A stretch of DNA of 64,000 bases, from contig CM043700.1 of assembly GCA_023935145.1 (NCBI GenBank), positions 33,761,456 through 33,825,455 of the forward strand. The letters run 5' to 3'. Under the pieces are notes generated by a model. The model was not told the origin of the DNA, searched no databases, and saw only the letters and a list, made by a program, of their open reading frames with translations. This document shows, piece after piece, positions 12,915 through 24,565 of the stretch (positions are counted from its first letter, which is position 1; the number at the start of each line of letters is the position of its first letter). The stretch is from Bretschneidera sinensis. Taxonomy: Eukaryota > Streptophyta > Magnoliopsida > Brassicales > Akaniaceae. A program made the translations under genes and the position numbers.

Positions 12915-13145
12915 ATAGCATATTTGGTAATATGTACTATACACACATATAATTGTGATTATGAAAAATAAAATGGAAGTAAAAAAATGGTAATTGAACC
13001 AGCCAAATATGTTTTTAGTTTGCAGTTATGGAAAACTGGAATCAGTTTTTGTTTATCAAACATGCTTTCTATTTTTAAAACTGACAAAACAAAATGGAAA
13101 CAGGAAACACAAAACTAAAAACTTGCAACATTACCAAACGGGCTT
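12915..13145. mobile_element. Possible small MITE
   Basis: GCATATTTGGTAATATGT at the left resembles the reverse complement of ACATTACCAAACGGGC at the right, giving short imperfect terminal inverted repeats. The internal sequence is non-coding. No convincing target duplication. Confidence 0.3.
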
Positions 13146-13367
13146 TCCCTCATTCGTAGGAAGCATATATTCTTGAAATAATTGTTCATGTTCTTTGTTC
13201 TTATCAAAATGCTGGCCAATTTCATTTCTTTGATTCTCAACAAAGTGATAGAACCATGGTAAGGTCCCATTTTCCCTTTACTTAGCACAAATCATAGTAA
13301 TCATAAACTTCTACTAATTTTTCCAGCCAAAAACAAGGGGGAAAAGAAGAAGGGAAAGAAAAGCGCC

Positions 13368-15848
13368 ATGCTCCTCAACCGAAACCCCACCACCAAAAGC
13401 CTCGAAGAAAAACTGATGAGGTCAGCACAAACCCTGCTCAAGACACTCCTCAAAAATCCCAACACTATCAAATCTAAAACCCAAGCCAAACAACTCCATG
13501 CCCAAATCCTGAAAACCAAATCCCTCTCTCTCTCTCATGTGTCCACAGTTATCTCCATATACTCTAACTTGAACCTCTTACGTGAGTCTCTCCTTCTCTT
13601 CAACACTCTTCACTCGCGCCCAGTTCTTGCCTGGAAATCTATCATCAGATGCTATGCCAACAATGGCCTTCTTGTGAAATCCTTGGCTTCTTTTATTGAA
13701 ATGCGTGCTTCTGGTAAATACCCAGATCACAATCTGTTCCCTTCTGTGCTAAAATCATGTACAATGCTGATGGACTTGAGGTTAGGTGAGGCTGTTCATG
13801 GGTGTATTATTAGGCTTGGGATGGACTTTGATTTGATTACTGGTAATGCCCTTATGAATATGTATTCAAAGTTTCAAGGTTTAGATAGGAATGGTGGGCG
13901 AATAATTCAGATGCCCAATATGCTTGGTGGAATGCCTAAGAGAAGGCAAAATGGTGATTTTAAGAGTGGATTGGTTGGTTGTAATGAATTGAATGATAGG
14001 ATTGCGCAGGAGTTTGAAACTAATGGGAGAATAGTACATTTTTATGGGGATTCAAGGAGAGAAGTGGTGCTTCATGATGGAATTTTGAATAGTAACATGA
14101 ATGATTTAATGTGTGAATTAAAGAAACAGGCATTGGGTATTGATCACCGAGTCAATTTGAATCATATTAGTGATGCGTTCCCTCAAATTGGTAATGCAGA
14201 CAGGGAAGTTGATCCTTTTTTTGGTAAAGCTAACGAAGTTTCAATGCAAAAGATAGATAAAATAGCTCTGGGAATTTGTAGTGTGAGAAAGGTTTTCGAA
14301 ATGATGCCAAAAAGGGATGTTGTTTCCTGGAATACTGTGATTGCAGGAAATGCACAAAATGGGATGTATGAAGAGGCGTTAAGGATGGTTAGGGAGATGG
14401 GGAATGCCAGTTTGAAGCCTGATTCTTTTACTTTATCCAGTGTCCTTCCTATATTTGCAGAGTACGTGGATGTTATCAAGGGCAAGGAGATTCATGGGTA
14501 TGCTATAAGACATGGGTTTGCTACAGATGTGTTTATTGGAAGTAGCTTGATTGACATGTATGCAAAATGCACACGGGTGGAAGATTCACATCGTGTGTTT
14601 TCTCTCTTGCCTCAACAAGATAGCATTTCATGGAACTCAATTATTGCAGGGTGTGTGCAGAATGGCCTTTTTGATGAAGGCCTGAAATTTTTTCGGCAAA
14701 TGTTAATGGCCAAAATTAAGCCCCAACCTGTTTCCTTTTCTAGTATCATGCCTGCTTGTGCCCACTTGACGACGCTGCATTTAGGGAAGCAACTTCATGG
14801 ATACATAGTTAGGGGTGGGTTTGATGATAATGTGTTTATAGCCAGCGCACTTGTGGACATGTATTCCAAATGTGGGAATATTTTGATAGCAAGATGGATT
14901 TTTGATAAAATGGAGCGACATGACATGGTATCTTGGACAGCCATTATCATGGGATATGCTTTGCATGGGCATGCCAGGGATGCCGTTTCCTTATTTGAGC
15001 AAATGGAAATGGAGGGAGTGAAACCCAACTATGTGGCTTTCGTGGCTGTGTTAACTGCTTGCAGTCATGCTGGATTGATAGATGAAGCTTGGATATATTT
15101 CAATAGTATGACTCGAAAGTATAGGATTGCTCCAGGCTTAGAACATTACGCCGCTCTGGCCGACCTTCTTGGTCGTGCGGGAAAGTTGGAAGAAGCATAT
15201 GAGTTCATCTCTGGCATGCATATTGAACCTACAGGGAGTGTATGGTCGACATTGTTGGCTGCTTGTAGAGTCCACAGGAATGTTGAGTTGGCTGAAAAGG
15301 TTGCTATGAAAATATTTGCAATTGATCCAGAGAACATGGGAGCTTATGTTCTCTTGTGCAATGTATATTCAGCTTCACAGAGATGGAAAGATGCAGCGAA
15401 GTTGCGAATATTTATGAGGAATAAGGGCATGAAAAAGTCACCAGCTTGCAGTTGGATTGAAATTAAAAACAAGATGCATGCTTTTGTGGCTGGAGATAAA
15501 TCTCACCCATATTATGACAGAATCAATGAGTTTCTGAAAGTTCTTTTAGAGCAAATGGAACGAGAAGGATATGTTCCAAATACAAACGAAGTACTCCATG
15601 ATGTTGAGGAGGAGCAGAAGAAATACTTACTTAGTAGCCACAGTGAGAGACTAGCCATAGCTTTTGGAATCATTAGCACACCTGCTGGGACAACAATTCG
15701 AGTAACAAAGAACATTCGTGTCTGTGTGGACTGCCACACAGCAATAAAGTTTATATCAAAGATTGTTAAGAGAGATATTATTGTCAGGGATAATAGCCGA
15801 TTTCACCATTTCAAGGATGGAAATTGTTCATGTAGGGATTACTGGTAA
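13368..15848 (+). CDS. PLS-class pentatricopeptide repeat protein with E/E+/DYW domains, 826 aa
   Basis: PPR-DYW proteins bind specific organellar RNAs and edit C to U through the DYW deaminase domain. The ORF is intronless, as usual for the family. The N-terminus is basic and could target an organelle; a second Met lies 15 codons in. PPR repeats are seen at about residues 55-165 and 304-640 (for example V-S-W-N-T-V-I-A-G and D-M-Y-A-K-C). E motifs follow. The DYW domain has the H-S-E zinc/catalytic motif near residue 760, C-V-D-C-H, and ends in D-Y-W. A block at about residues 170-304 shows no PPR signature. By memory the protein most resembles Arabidopsis At3g23330, where this linker is much shorter. 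The SF3B5 gene follows about 0.9 kb downstream, as in Arabidopsis. Confidence 0.95.
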   Translation: MLLNRNPTTKSLEEKLMRSAQTLLKTLLKNPNTIKSKTQAKQLHAQILKTKSLSLSHVSTVISIYSNLNLLRESLLLFNTLHSRPVLAWKSIIRCYANNGLLVKSLASFIEMRASGKYPDHNLFPSVLKSCTMLMDLRLGEAVHGCIIRLGMDFDLITGNALMNMYSKFQGLDRNGGRIIQMPNMLGGMPKRRQNGDFKSGLVGCNELNDRIAQEFETNGRIVHFYGDSRREVVLHDGILNSNMNDLMCELKKQALGIDHRVNLNHISDAFPQIGNADREVDPFFGKANEVSMQKIDKIALGICSVRKVFEMMPKRDVVSWNTVIAGNAQNGMYEEALRMVREMGNASLKPDSFTLSSVLPIFAEYVDVIKGKEIHGYAIRHGFATDVFIGSSLIDMYAKCTRVEDSHRVFSLLPQQDSISWNSIIAGCVQNGLFDEGLKFFRQMLMAKIKPQPVSFSSIMPACAHLTTLHLGKQLHGYIVRGGFDDNVFIASALVDMYSKCGNILIARWIFDKMERHDMVSWTAIIMGYALHGHARDAVSLFEQMEMEGVKPNYVAFVAVLTACSHAGLIDEAWIYFNSMTRKYRIAPGLEHYAALADLLGRAGKLEEAYEFISGMHIEPTGSVWSTLLAACRVHRNVELAEKVAMKIFAIDPENMGAYVLLCNVYSASQRWKDAAKLRIFMRNKGMKKSPACSWIEIKNKMHAFVAGDKSHPYYDRINEFLKVLLEQMEREGYVPNTNEVLHDVEEEQKKYLLSSHSERLAIAFGIISTPAGTTIRVTKNIRVCVDCHTAIKFISKIVKRDIIVRDNSRFHHFKDGNCSCRDYW

Positions 15849-16758
15849 TGGGGCAAAACAAGATGATGTTTGACCTTTTAATACTGTGACCATAGTCCAT
15901 TGATTTGTTTTCTTCTTTCTCAAAAGAGCCTTTCGTTGTCTGTCAGGTGTTTTTGTTCAGATCCAGGTTTGTTCCCCTCTTTGTTTTCTTCATTTAGATC
16001 TAGGTCTGCTTGGTTCACCAGAAAATTGAGGGAAAGATTCGGATGAGAAAGTTTTGGTTTTTCTGTGCTTTTGTTGAGTTGGCGATTGGAATAAGTAGAA
16101 TCATTTTATTCGACTCGACTTTATTTATATTAATGGTTGGGCTTGATTGCTGGCTGGATAATTCAAATCTAAATTTCATTTTTTTATTCTTTTTCTTACC
16201 AGTGAATTATCTGTGACCAAATGGAGGATTAGTTAGTTTTGTATCATATTGCTTGATTCTACTAATTTGAGCAGTGATCTTCTCAAGATGAAGTTTGAAT
16301 TTGTTTCTTTTAAGATATTTTGTTTCGTAACGTTTCATCATTATAGTTTATGAAGCTTGCATTTCATGACTTTTGGATATGGGTTGCTTGGATTAAATAG
16401 TTATTTTTTTCCTTGTGGTGTGAAAAGTTGGAGAATCAAAATAAAGGTTGATGCCTTTGTGAGCTTGGTTATCCTAGAGCTAGCCACGAACTTTCAACAA
16501 GCTGAATTCAAATTAATTTTTTAGGTTCAACTTGAACTTTGAACCGAATTTGAATCCTTCCCTTTTCGTGTTGTTTCCACTCCTAATCTTATGGTTTCTA
16601 GTTTCAATCTATACGTCCCTTGTAAAGTTTTAGTTTTATATTCAACTGTTTATTAGTTTCATCAATCAGTGCCAGATCTTGTGTCTATTGCAGAGTCTGT
16701 GTGGTTTGGCTTCTAAGTATCTTTTGAAGCTCGTTGTTGCTAATCTTAAAGCTGAAAA
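15849..16758 (+). other. PPR 3' flank and SF3B5 5' flank
   Basis: No further gene. The ORF at 16010-16216 is T-rich and without recognisable similarity. The segment probably holds the PPR 3' UTR and the promoter and leader of SF3B5. Confidence 0.5.
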
Positions 16759-19700
16759 ATGCAGGTAAGTCTCTCTTTATATTTCAAATTGAATCCCTAA
16801 TTTGTTGTCAACCCAAGTTACCCTTCTTCCAATTTTGGGATGTTTTGCTCTAAACCCTTAGAAAAAGCCACTAATTTTTCATCTCCTTTCCCCTCTTCTT
16901 TCTTAATCTCAAAAACCAAACAGAACATTTAGTGGCTCGGGCTGTTTATATTCCAAAATAACTTAATACTCCGTGCAAGAGGATACTTATTTCATTTGTT
17001 TGCTTATAAAAAAAATACTTATTTCATTTATTTTTCCTGTTTATTCATGTAATTATCAGTGCATCTCAAATTAGAAATAAATAAGGGTTGATGAAATTGA
17101 GTTATTCATTTTCTATTTTTTTCTATATTTATATGTACTCTCTTTGTCCCATTATATATGCCCTTCTTTCCATTTTGGGATGTCCCAAAATAATTGTCCC
17201 CAATCAAAAGTCAGATTTTTATCATCATTCTTCCAATAATACTCTTTATAATCACTCCAACTACATAAGTTGTTTGCATGCAATTAATGCACTTTCTTAA
17301 TATTTGAGTGGTAAAATTGGTATTTTAATACCCATGCTTAGTGGTTTGCATGCAATTGATGCACTTTCGTAATCTTTGAGCTTTTTCAAAGAGAACATAT
17401 ATTATGGGATGGAGGGAGTATTTGTTATTGTTGTATTTCAGTTGCATCTTATTTATATTCGTATTGTAATGAATCTTATTATGTTTTATATCTTTATTAA
17501 TCATTGTCTGATGCTAACAATAAGTATTACTTATCAAAAAAGCTATCATTAAGTATTGTTTTTTTCTTTGTATTTAACTTGAAATTGATAGAATTTCTAC
17601 TAATATGTGTGCTGTGTGTAGGCAAGTGATAGGTTTAACATTAATTCCCAGCTTGAACACCTCCAAGCTAAATATGTTGGAACTGGGCATGCAGATTTGA
17701 ATAGATTGTGAGTTTAGCTATTTGGAATTTAAAATATTGTTTGCTTGTTTGTTTGTTGATATGCATTTGTGGGTTTGTCTGTTTTTAACTTGTTATTGTT
17801 GGAATGATTAGTGAGTGGGCAGTGAATATTCAACGTGATAGCTATGCGTCATACATTGGACATTACCCTCTACTGGCATACTTTGCTGTCGCAGAAAATG
17901 AATCAGTAGGGAGAGAACGCTACAATTTCATGCAGGTTCTCTCTATTTTCTTGTCTTGTTTCCTTTAACATTTACCAGTTTTCTTCATGATTTTTGTTTG
18001 ATAAGAATTAGCTGTATAATCTTCAGTTTTTTTTTACATTTTATCTGTTTATTTGTTTGCTAATTTATTTATTTTGGAAGTAATGCTTATACCTGTAGTT
18101 TGCTTTTATTTTCTTAGATGTGCCATTCTTTGTTGTATTTGTATCAGCCATTTAGATCTTAACTACTCCCTGGTCTTTCCTGATCTTTTTGTACTTGTTG
18201 TGGGTTAATATATAGCTCATTCGTCATCTTCATGGAGTCATGCAGGTTTGGATTGAATAGGGTTTTTGACTGCCCTTCTATCAATTAGAGTGGTATCCTG
18301 TTGGTAGTTTCATTGATATTTTACAATTTAAGTCTTAATATCTCAAGCATCTAATTTCTTTTTAATTACCGGTATTGTTTTGAGAGAATTTTTCTAATGA
18401 ACATGCTCCAGGTAATGTTTTTTCCCTATTTTTTTAATAAGAAATTTTCCTTATTTTTTTTCTTATGTCCCCTATTTTTACTCCTTAGAGTTGTCTTCAA
18501 CGCTTTTGCTGTTTAAGAACTTTCAGGAGGTAACTGGCATTCGTATTCTTCTTAAACCATGATCTTTATTGGTAGTTAGTACTCGTTCCACCCAATAGGA
18601 GGAATGCCCTCCACTCGATATGAGTTTAGGTACAACATAAACCGCTGTCTGTTTTTTAGGGAACTTTTTTTTTTGAAAGTAGAAGATTCCTCAGTTTCCC
18701 TTGTTACTTTTATCCACTTTCCCTCGATCGTGGAATATAACTTACCTGAGTTAATCACTTATCCACCTTAAGTGATTATTCCCCCACCCCTAGGTAATCT
18801 AGCTTTCTGCAATTGAGGGACTTGTGTAGACAGTTTTACCCTCAAATAATTCTTATAATGTTACAGAATCCATTTGTATAATCCACCCAAAACATTGTTT
18901 CTATTTTCCTTTCAATTTTACCAATTTATGTGCTTCTCAGCCATCATTCTATGCAACTTTCACTTCCCCAGGTATGACTTTGACTCTATAATAATAGTAA
19001 TAAAAAAGTATGATTAGTTTTTTAATAGATGCCTATATGAAATTAAAAAATTGTGGTCTAATAAAAAGTTTAAATTATTTGGGGCTTTGTTTTTTTAACT
19101 AAACAATACAAAAATTTGGATAGGCTCAAAGATAATTTTGTAATTTATACTTAAAAAATAACTTTCCTAGTGAAAATCTAACTTATAATTTTGATATTGC
19201 TTTCCTTCAAAAGTCAAACACAAGAATATCACATTTGATAGTAATCAGATTTCTTGATTTATGAAAAGTTAGATTACTTAATCATGAGAATCAAACCTTC
19301 TAGAAATCAAACAGCCCTTTACTGAAAAGTTTTATGGTTCACTAGGTTGCTGTTTATTTGATAGGATCATTTTTTCCCTCTCCTTATGCTCCTTTGAGGG
19401 ATTAATGGTTATATTAGTTTTTGTCAGTGGGATTAATGGTTATTAGAGTATTGTGTTTCTTATGACATGCCAAGAAATTGAGGATGGCTGGAATGAGGAT
19501 AATTTTTAGATAGAATGGGGTGGTTAAACAGAAAAGGATAAATAAGAATTGGATTGATGGGGAATTCGAGAAACTCTGTTCAACAATTAGACGAGGGAAT
19601 GTTCTCCATATTAGCCTACTAACATTTAACCTACCTAGCAAGAAATTTAACGGAAAAAAAGAAAACTCGGAAACATATTTTATGGTCTAGATTTGCGGAA

Positions 19701-20397
19701 CTAAGGCCGGCCATTGCACCATTAAAAATGATTTTTTTTGGTCAAGTAGAAGGAGCTACAAAGATAAGAGGTGAGCAAGACAGCATGAGTTGGAAATAAA
19801 CTGGAAGACCATATGATTTATGAGTTAAAAGTTGGCCTTATGTGAAGTAAAATGGTATAAACTAATTCATGTAGTTGATTCTTGATAGCAAGTAGCTGGA
19901 ATAAGGTTTTTTTAGATGTCACGATTGACAATCACAGACGTGACATTGCTTATAGCAGGTCTCTTTTATCAGGGAAGATTTTGCAATATGTCGTATGTAA
20001 TGAATGAAGCTTTCTCGTGTGTTGGACCTACTGGTGACTCTTGCAAGTGAAATCCACATGCATGTGAGCGATTGATACATCACCAATTGTACTAAATAAT
20101 TACTCTCACAAAAGGGAATAGCGTATATCTTAGCTCAATTTAATCCCATAAGTTTTTGAAAATGACTACTAGTTCTTGTAAATGAGTATATTTTAAGTCA
20201 TTTTTTTAACATCATGCTAAACTTAACGCAAGCCATTATAGCGTTATTAAGGGATAACAATCCGCGCCTGACCGTCTGGGCCACAATGTACCGTCGTAGT
20301 ATGGTTTTTTTCATGAAAATGAGGGCTGGGGTGGTTTTAACATGTTCCCGCTTTGGATTTTGAGTTCCAAATTTGCCCTTCATTTCTTATTTAGTTG

Positions 20398-20449
<52 letters not shown>

Positions 20450-20923
20450 CTTTTAAGGTTTCTTCACCCCTTGTTCTCTCCTTAGCCGCCTCTCATTCTC
20501 TCTCTCTCTCTATATATATCTAACCGATCATGATGCTGTGATAGATCAGCGTGCCGTGACCTATCACTGTGCTGCACGATCCATCGTTGTTTGAGATAGA
20601 GAAGATTGAGAGAGAAAAGGAGGATGGTGATGAGGCCGAGCTGGTCATTGATTTGCAAATCAGCAATCTCGAGTTTGTTTTCTTTTTTCTTTTTTCTTTT
20701 TTTTTTTAAAATCATTGAAGATGTAAATGAATATTATCTTTGTTACTGTCATTGAAGATGTTTATGAACATTGCAAATCAGCAATGTTGTAATTTCTTCT
20801 TATGGTAGGCGTCATACTTGGGATTAATGATGGGAATCACCTAATGTATGAATTACATTTGATGTTTTTGCGCAGAAAATGCTTTTACCTTGTGGTCTGC
20901 CCCCTGAAAGAGAAGACGATTGA
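16759..20923 (+). CDS. SF3B5: Splicing factor 3B subunit 5 (SF3b10), 87 aa, four exons
   Basis: This small subunit of the SF3b part of U2 snRNP acts in branch-site recognition in the nucleus. Exons: 16759-16764 (Met-Gln only), 17622-17707, 17812-17935 and 20876-20923; junctions are GT-AG and frames agree. The product contains D-R-F-N-I-N-S-Q-L-E-H-L-Q-A-K-Y, then H-Y-P-L-L-A-Y-F, and ends P-C-G-L-P-P-E-R-E-D-D, near-invariant across eukaryotes. The length equals that of known plant SF3B5. Intron 1 holds a Stowaway MITE and two A-tailed micro-insertions. Intron 3 is 2.9 kb with a (TA)25 tract. No lesion was seen, so it is probably functional. Confidence 0.96.
16998..17014 (+). mobile_element. 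17-nt A-tailed micro-insertion with 15-bp target duplication
   Basis: GTTTGCTTATAAAAAAA is inserted between exact copies of ATACTTATTTCATTT (16983-16997 and 17015-17029). It looks like the very end of a LINE/SINE cDNA integrated by target-primed reverse transcription. In intron 1 of SF3B5. Confidence 0.65.
17138..17418. mobile_element. Stowaway MITE, 281 bp
   Basis: Termini CTCTCTTTGTCCCATTATAT (left) and the complement of ATATTATGGGATGGAGGGAG (right) match the Stowaway consensus CTCCCTCCGTCCC. TA dinucleotides at 17136-17137 and 17419-17420 are the Tc1/mariner target duplication. In intron 1 of SF3B5. Confidence 0.92.
17529..17541 (+). mobile_element. 13-nt A-tailed micro-insertion with imperfect 16-bp target duplication
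   Basis: ACTTATCAAAAAA lies between GCTAACAATAAGTATT (17513-17528) and GCTATCATTAAGTATT (17542-17557), which match at 14 of 16 positions. Same architecture as the 17-nt insertion 0.5 kb upstream. Confidence 0.5.
20399..20448. repeat. (TA)25 microsatellite
   Basis: A pure TA dinucleotide tract in intron 3 of SF3B5. A CT run follows at about 20495-20512. Confidence 0.95.
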
Positions 20924-22447
20924 GAATTACATTTAGAATGTGAAGCATTTTAAAGTCTTAGTCTCTTCAAGCTGGGGAAAGTGACTATCATGATTTTTAT
21001 GTGTTTGCTGTAAAGAACAATGGCTCTCTGTGGCTTTGCTAATGTTTCCTGACTGGGAGAATATGCAAGTTACTGTGGCTTACTGGCTTGGAATCTCCAG
21101 CTTATTTAGTTATGAATTCTGTTGTGTGATCCTATTATCATTTGGTAATAGCTAACTAAAAGACTTTTCTTTCTTTCTTCTCCTTTCGTCGGTTAAAAAT
21201 AGAATATTAAAGTTGAGAGCTCTTTCAAAAGATTTTATATGACACAGCTAAAAGAATGTGATGCACATTGATATTTGCACCCAACTAGAGAAAGTGAAGT
21301 TTTGATAAAACCTCTTTTATTTGTTTTAAACAAATCATATTTTCTTTTACTTTTTTAGAATCAAATGAAGTGTAAGTTTCATAAATTGATGATTGAGAAG
21401 CACCTAAATCAATAAAATTGAATATATAAATGGGTATATTAGATCGTGTAAGAATTATGTGAGGCCATAATCGTTTTATGGATTATGGGATGGAAGGAAA
21501 GTGAAAATTATAAAAATCAAACAAATTCAAGTGAGGAATTTTTCAATTTTTTTATGAAAGATTTTTTAATAAAAAAAGCAAACAACTCCTAAAATTTTAT
21601 TAAATAATTATATTATTTACAATAATGATTAACATTTATCTATTATGTTTTGATCGAGTGGGATGAAGTGAAAGTTAAAAGGCAGATACATGTGTCGTGT
21701 ATTCAGTTATTTCAATTATTTCGATTAATAAAACTCTAAGCCGAACCAGCTGGAATTTTCCCCCAAAAAAAATTGAAGTTTTCTCCGGTTTTGCGGTTTT
21801 GCAACACACAAAAGTCCCTGAATATTTGGGTGAGAGGTCGGAGAGGGGGTTGCTGCAGGGTGAGAGGTGATAGAGTGGAAAAAAATCCTTTTATACTTAG
21901 GATTTTTTAAATTATAATTAATAAAACATTAAAATAAAATAAAATATACAATTTGGTTAATTCAATACTAAATCGGTAAGTATATTCGAAGCCATATAAA
22001 TGGAAGTATTTGGAAAAAAGTTTCAAATGGAACAAGTTAGATTCAATCGGTTAATTTGATTATAACCAAGAAAATTAACAAATTTTTTCCAGTAACACCA
22101 AATTAGTGGTTTGAAAATTCCTTTATAGACACTTAAAATGGGTAGATTTTAAGGTTCTTTGATTAAAAACAAGGCACTGTGATTTGACTTAAATTAAAAA
22201 AAGGTCTAAACTCTAATAAACATAAATTCTCTCTCTCAAAAGTGTCAAATAATTCGACTTCTGTGTACTCTCTCTCTCTGTGATTTGCCTTTGAAGTTAG
22301 GGTTTTTCTTTTGAGGAAATTGTCGTTGAGAGAGAGAGAGAGAGAGAGAGATTTGAAATTTGGGGGGTTCATCATTTTAGGTGTATTTTGAGAAGCCAAT
22401 GCCATTGGTTTGGGTGAAACTTGAAGTGTGTAAAAACAGTGATTTCC
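20924..22447. other. Intergenic: SF3B5 3' flank and LSM1 promoter region
   Basis: No gene. A GA/CT-rich zone (about 22215-22352, including a GA run at 22330-22352) lies just before the LSM1 coding start and probably belongs to its leader or promoter. The ATG at 22399 opens a short frame of about 22 codons that runs over the LSM1 start in another frame. Confidence 0.5.
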
Positions 22448-24565
22448 ATCTCGTGGGCTGGCCCTGATGATATCTTCCTATGTACTTCCCTTGCTGCCTA
22501 CCTTGACAGTAATCTCACTCTCTTTTTCTCTCCCACTCTATGTATATGTGTGTGTGTGTCTGTATATTTATATGTTTAGATTGTTTATTGGGGTGGAACG
22601 GGGAACCAATGCAATTTGGTTGCTTGATGGTTTACTTGTAATCTTTGATTTGGTTTGTTCTGGGGCGTTTAGGTGGGTTGTTGGATTTTGTGATTCAGGA
22701 TTTGTTGTGCTTCAGTGTTACTGTTTGATTTACTGGTTTTTGTTGACATTAGTGCTTTATTGTGGTTTTTTTTTTCGTTGGATTTTTTTTATTTTGTATT
22801 CTTTTTGTTTTATTTTGGGAGTAAATCTGTTATGATTTGGATTTTTTTTATAAAGTTTTCGGTGTAATTTGGTATCTCCTTTTTGTTTCTCAAAATATTT
22901 TTTTCTAATTGAGGTTGATTTGGAATAGAATAGCGTTAAACAGAATCAATATGTTGTCTTTTTGCTATTTTGCTTAGTTTTTGCGTATTTATGAGTGCCA
23001 CCATCTCGAAATTATGGTGCTTTTAAGAACTAGATGGCACTCTTTTTATGCTTCACATCCAAATAGGCTATAGGAGTATCAGTTTTCTAAGTATCTTTAA
23101 GGAAAGGTAGAATGGAGGGAAAGGTTTGCATAAGGGAAAAGGTTGGTTTGAAACTACCGTTGTGTATATATTTAAGCATGTAGATGCTATTGCGAACACT
23201 AAAATTCTTTTTTTATTTTTCAAAGTATTGATTGACTCCCAAATTGGAAAGCTTTGAAACTTCTTTTTTGAAAACATCAATTGGTTTTAAGGACTCTAAA
23301 GGCATCACTTCAGTAATAATTTACATGAAAATTATCACCTTCCACTATGATTCAATGATAGCTGAGATATTTTATTCGCTTAGGCCAATCAAAAGTGTCC
23401 CAACTTTTTGCTTTACCTGCATTTTCATAATTGAATGGTGTTGGGAAAATCAAATCAGAGCTACCTTCTTGGGCTCTCCAGATTCCCCCCTAATTGCAGT
23501 TTGGATGAGTTTCCCTAGGAGACTTCTTTAGAAGTAAATGTAACTCTTGGATATTCAATAGGCCCATTTGCAGCTCCATCTTCAGGAAGTGTGCGTGATA
23601 TTAATGTTAAGTGATTGTGGGGGAGTTTCTTTATTGCAAATTATTTGCACCTTTACACTCTTTGTGTTTTGCAGAGATACTTCTTTTCTTGCTGCAAGAT
23701 GGTCGAAAGCTCATGGGATTATTACGTTCCTTTGATCAATTTGGTACGGTATCCATTTCAGACTGTAATTTGCATAACATCTTTTGCTTCTTTTTTCTGA
23801 ACCTCATTCACTGAAGTAAATTATCTTTCGAAGCTAATGTCGTTCTAGAAGGTTCTTGTGAGAGAGTTATTGTTGGTGATCTTTTTTTGTGACGTCATCT
23901 TAGGTCTTTATGTAATCCGTGGGGAGAATGTTGTCTTAATCGGGGAGCTGGTATATTGTTGTATCTCTTTACCTTTTGGAAATTGACTATGTTCAATCAC
24001 TTTTGTTGAAATTTATCTTTTATTTATTTTGCTACTCATTGTACAGGACTTAGAAAAGGAGGAGCTTCCCCCCCATATTACTCGTGTATCTGAAGAAGAG
24101 ATTAAAAGAGTAAGTTTCATGCTGTAGTTTTTTTTAGCTTAAACTGAAATTTTCATTCGTTCATTTCTTATCTTTTGGCATGTTTATCATGTGAACTCGA
24201 AAGTGGTATGGTTTGGAGGGGGAATGCTAGGCTAGAATATGGTCCCATTTAGGATCATGAGAGAGTTTCCAAATGCCTGAGAGTAATATACTAGGTTTAG
24301 GTAGGAATTTCAGCAGCAGTCAGCTAAAATGGGGAAGAAAAAGGAGAGCAAGAATATCAGCTAGCCAATATGATTTGGAACTTCTGGATTTATTTATTTG
24401 ATAATTTTCTGAAGAGTGGATGAGTTTTTCCTGGAGTCTAATTTGACTCATTCTGGTCTGCATTTGGGAAACCTTCAGAAACACTTTAGTATGTTAAGCG
24501 TTTTGCTATCTATAATGTAGGTCATTATAGAAAGGGTAATTTTTTTTAGTCCCTGAGGTTAGGTC

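Noticed and set aside
22467..22835. ORF of 122 codons after the LSM1 first exon
   Set aside because: It reads through a T-rich intron and gives a hydrophobic chance peptide. The intron borders and downstream LSM1 exon explain the region.
23885..23914. A tiny intron (gtgacg...ttag) removing the LSM1 frameshift
   Set aside because: It would be only about 15 nt, far below the minimum plant intron, so a +1 base in the T run is the simpler reading.
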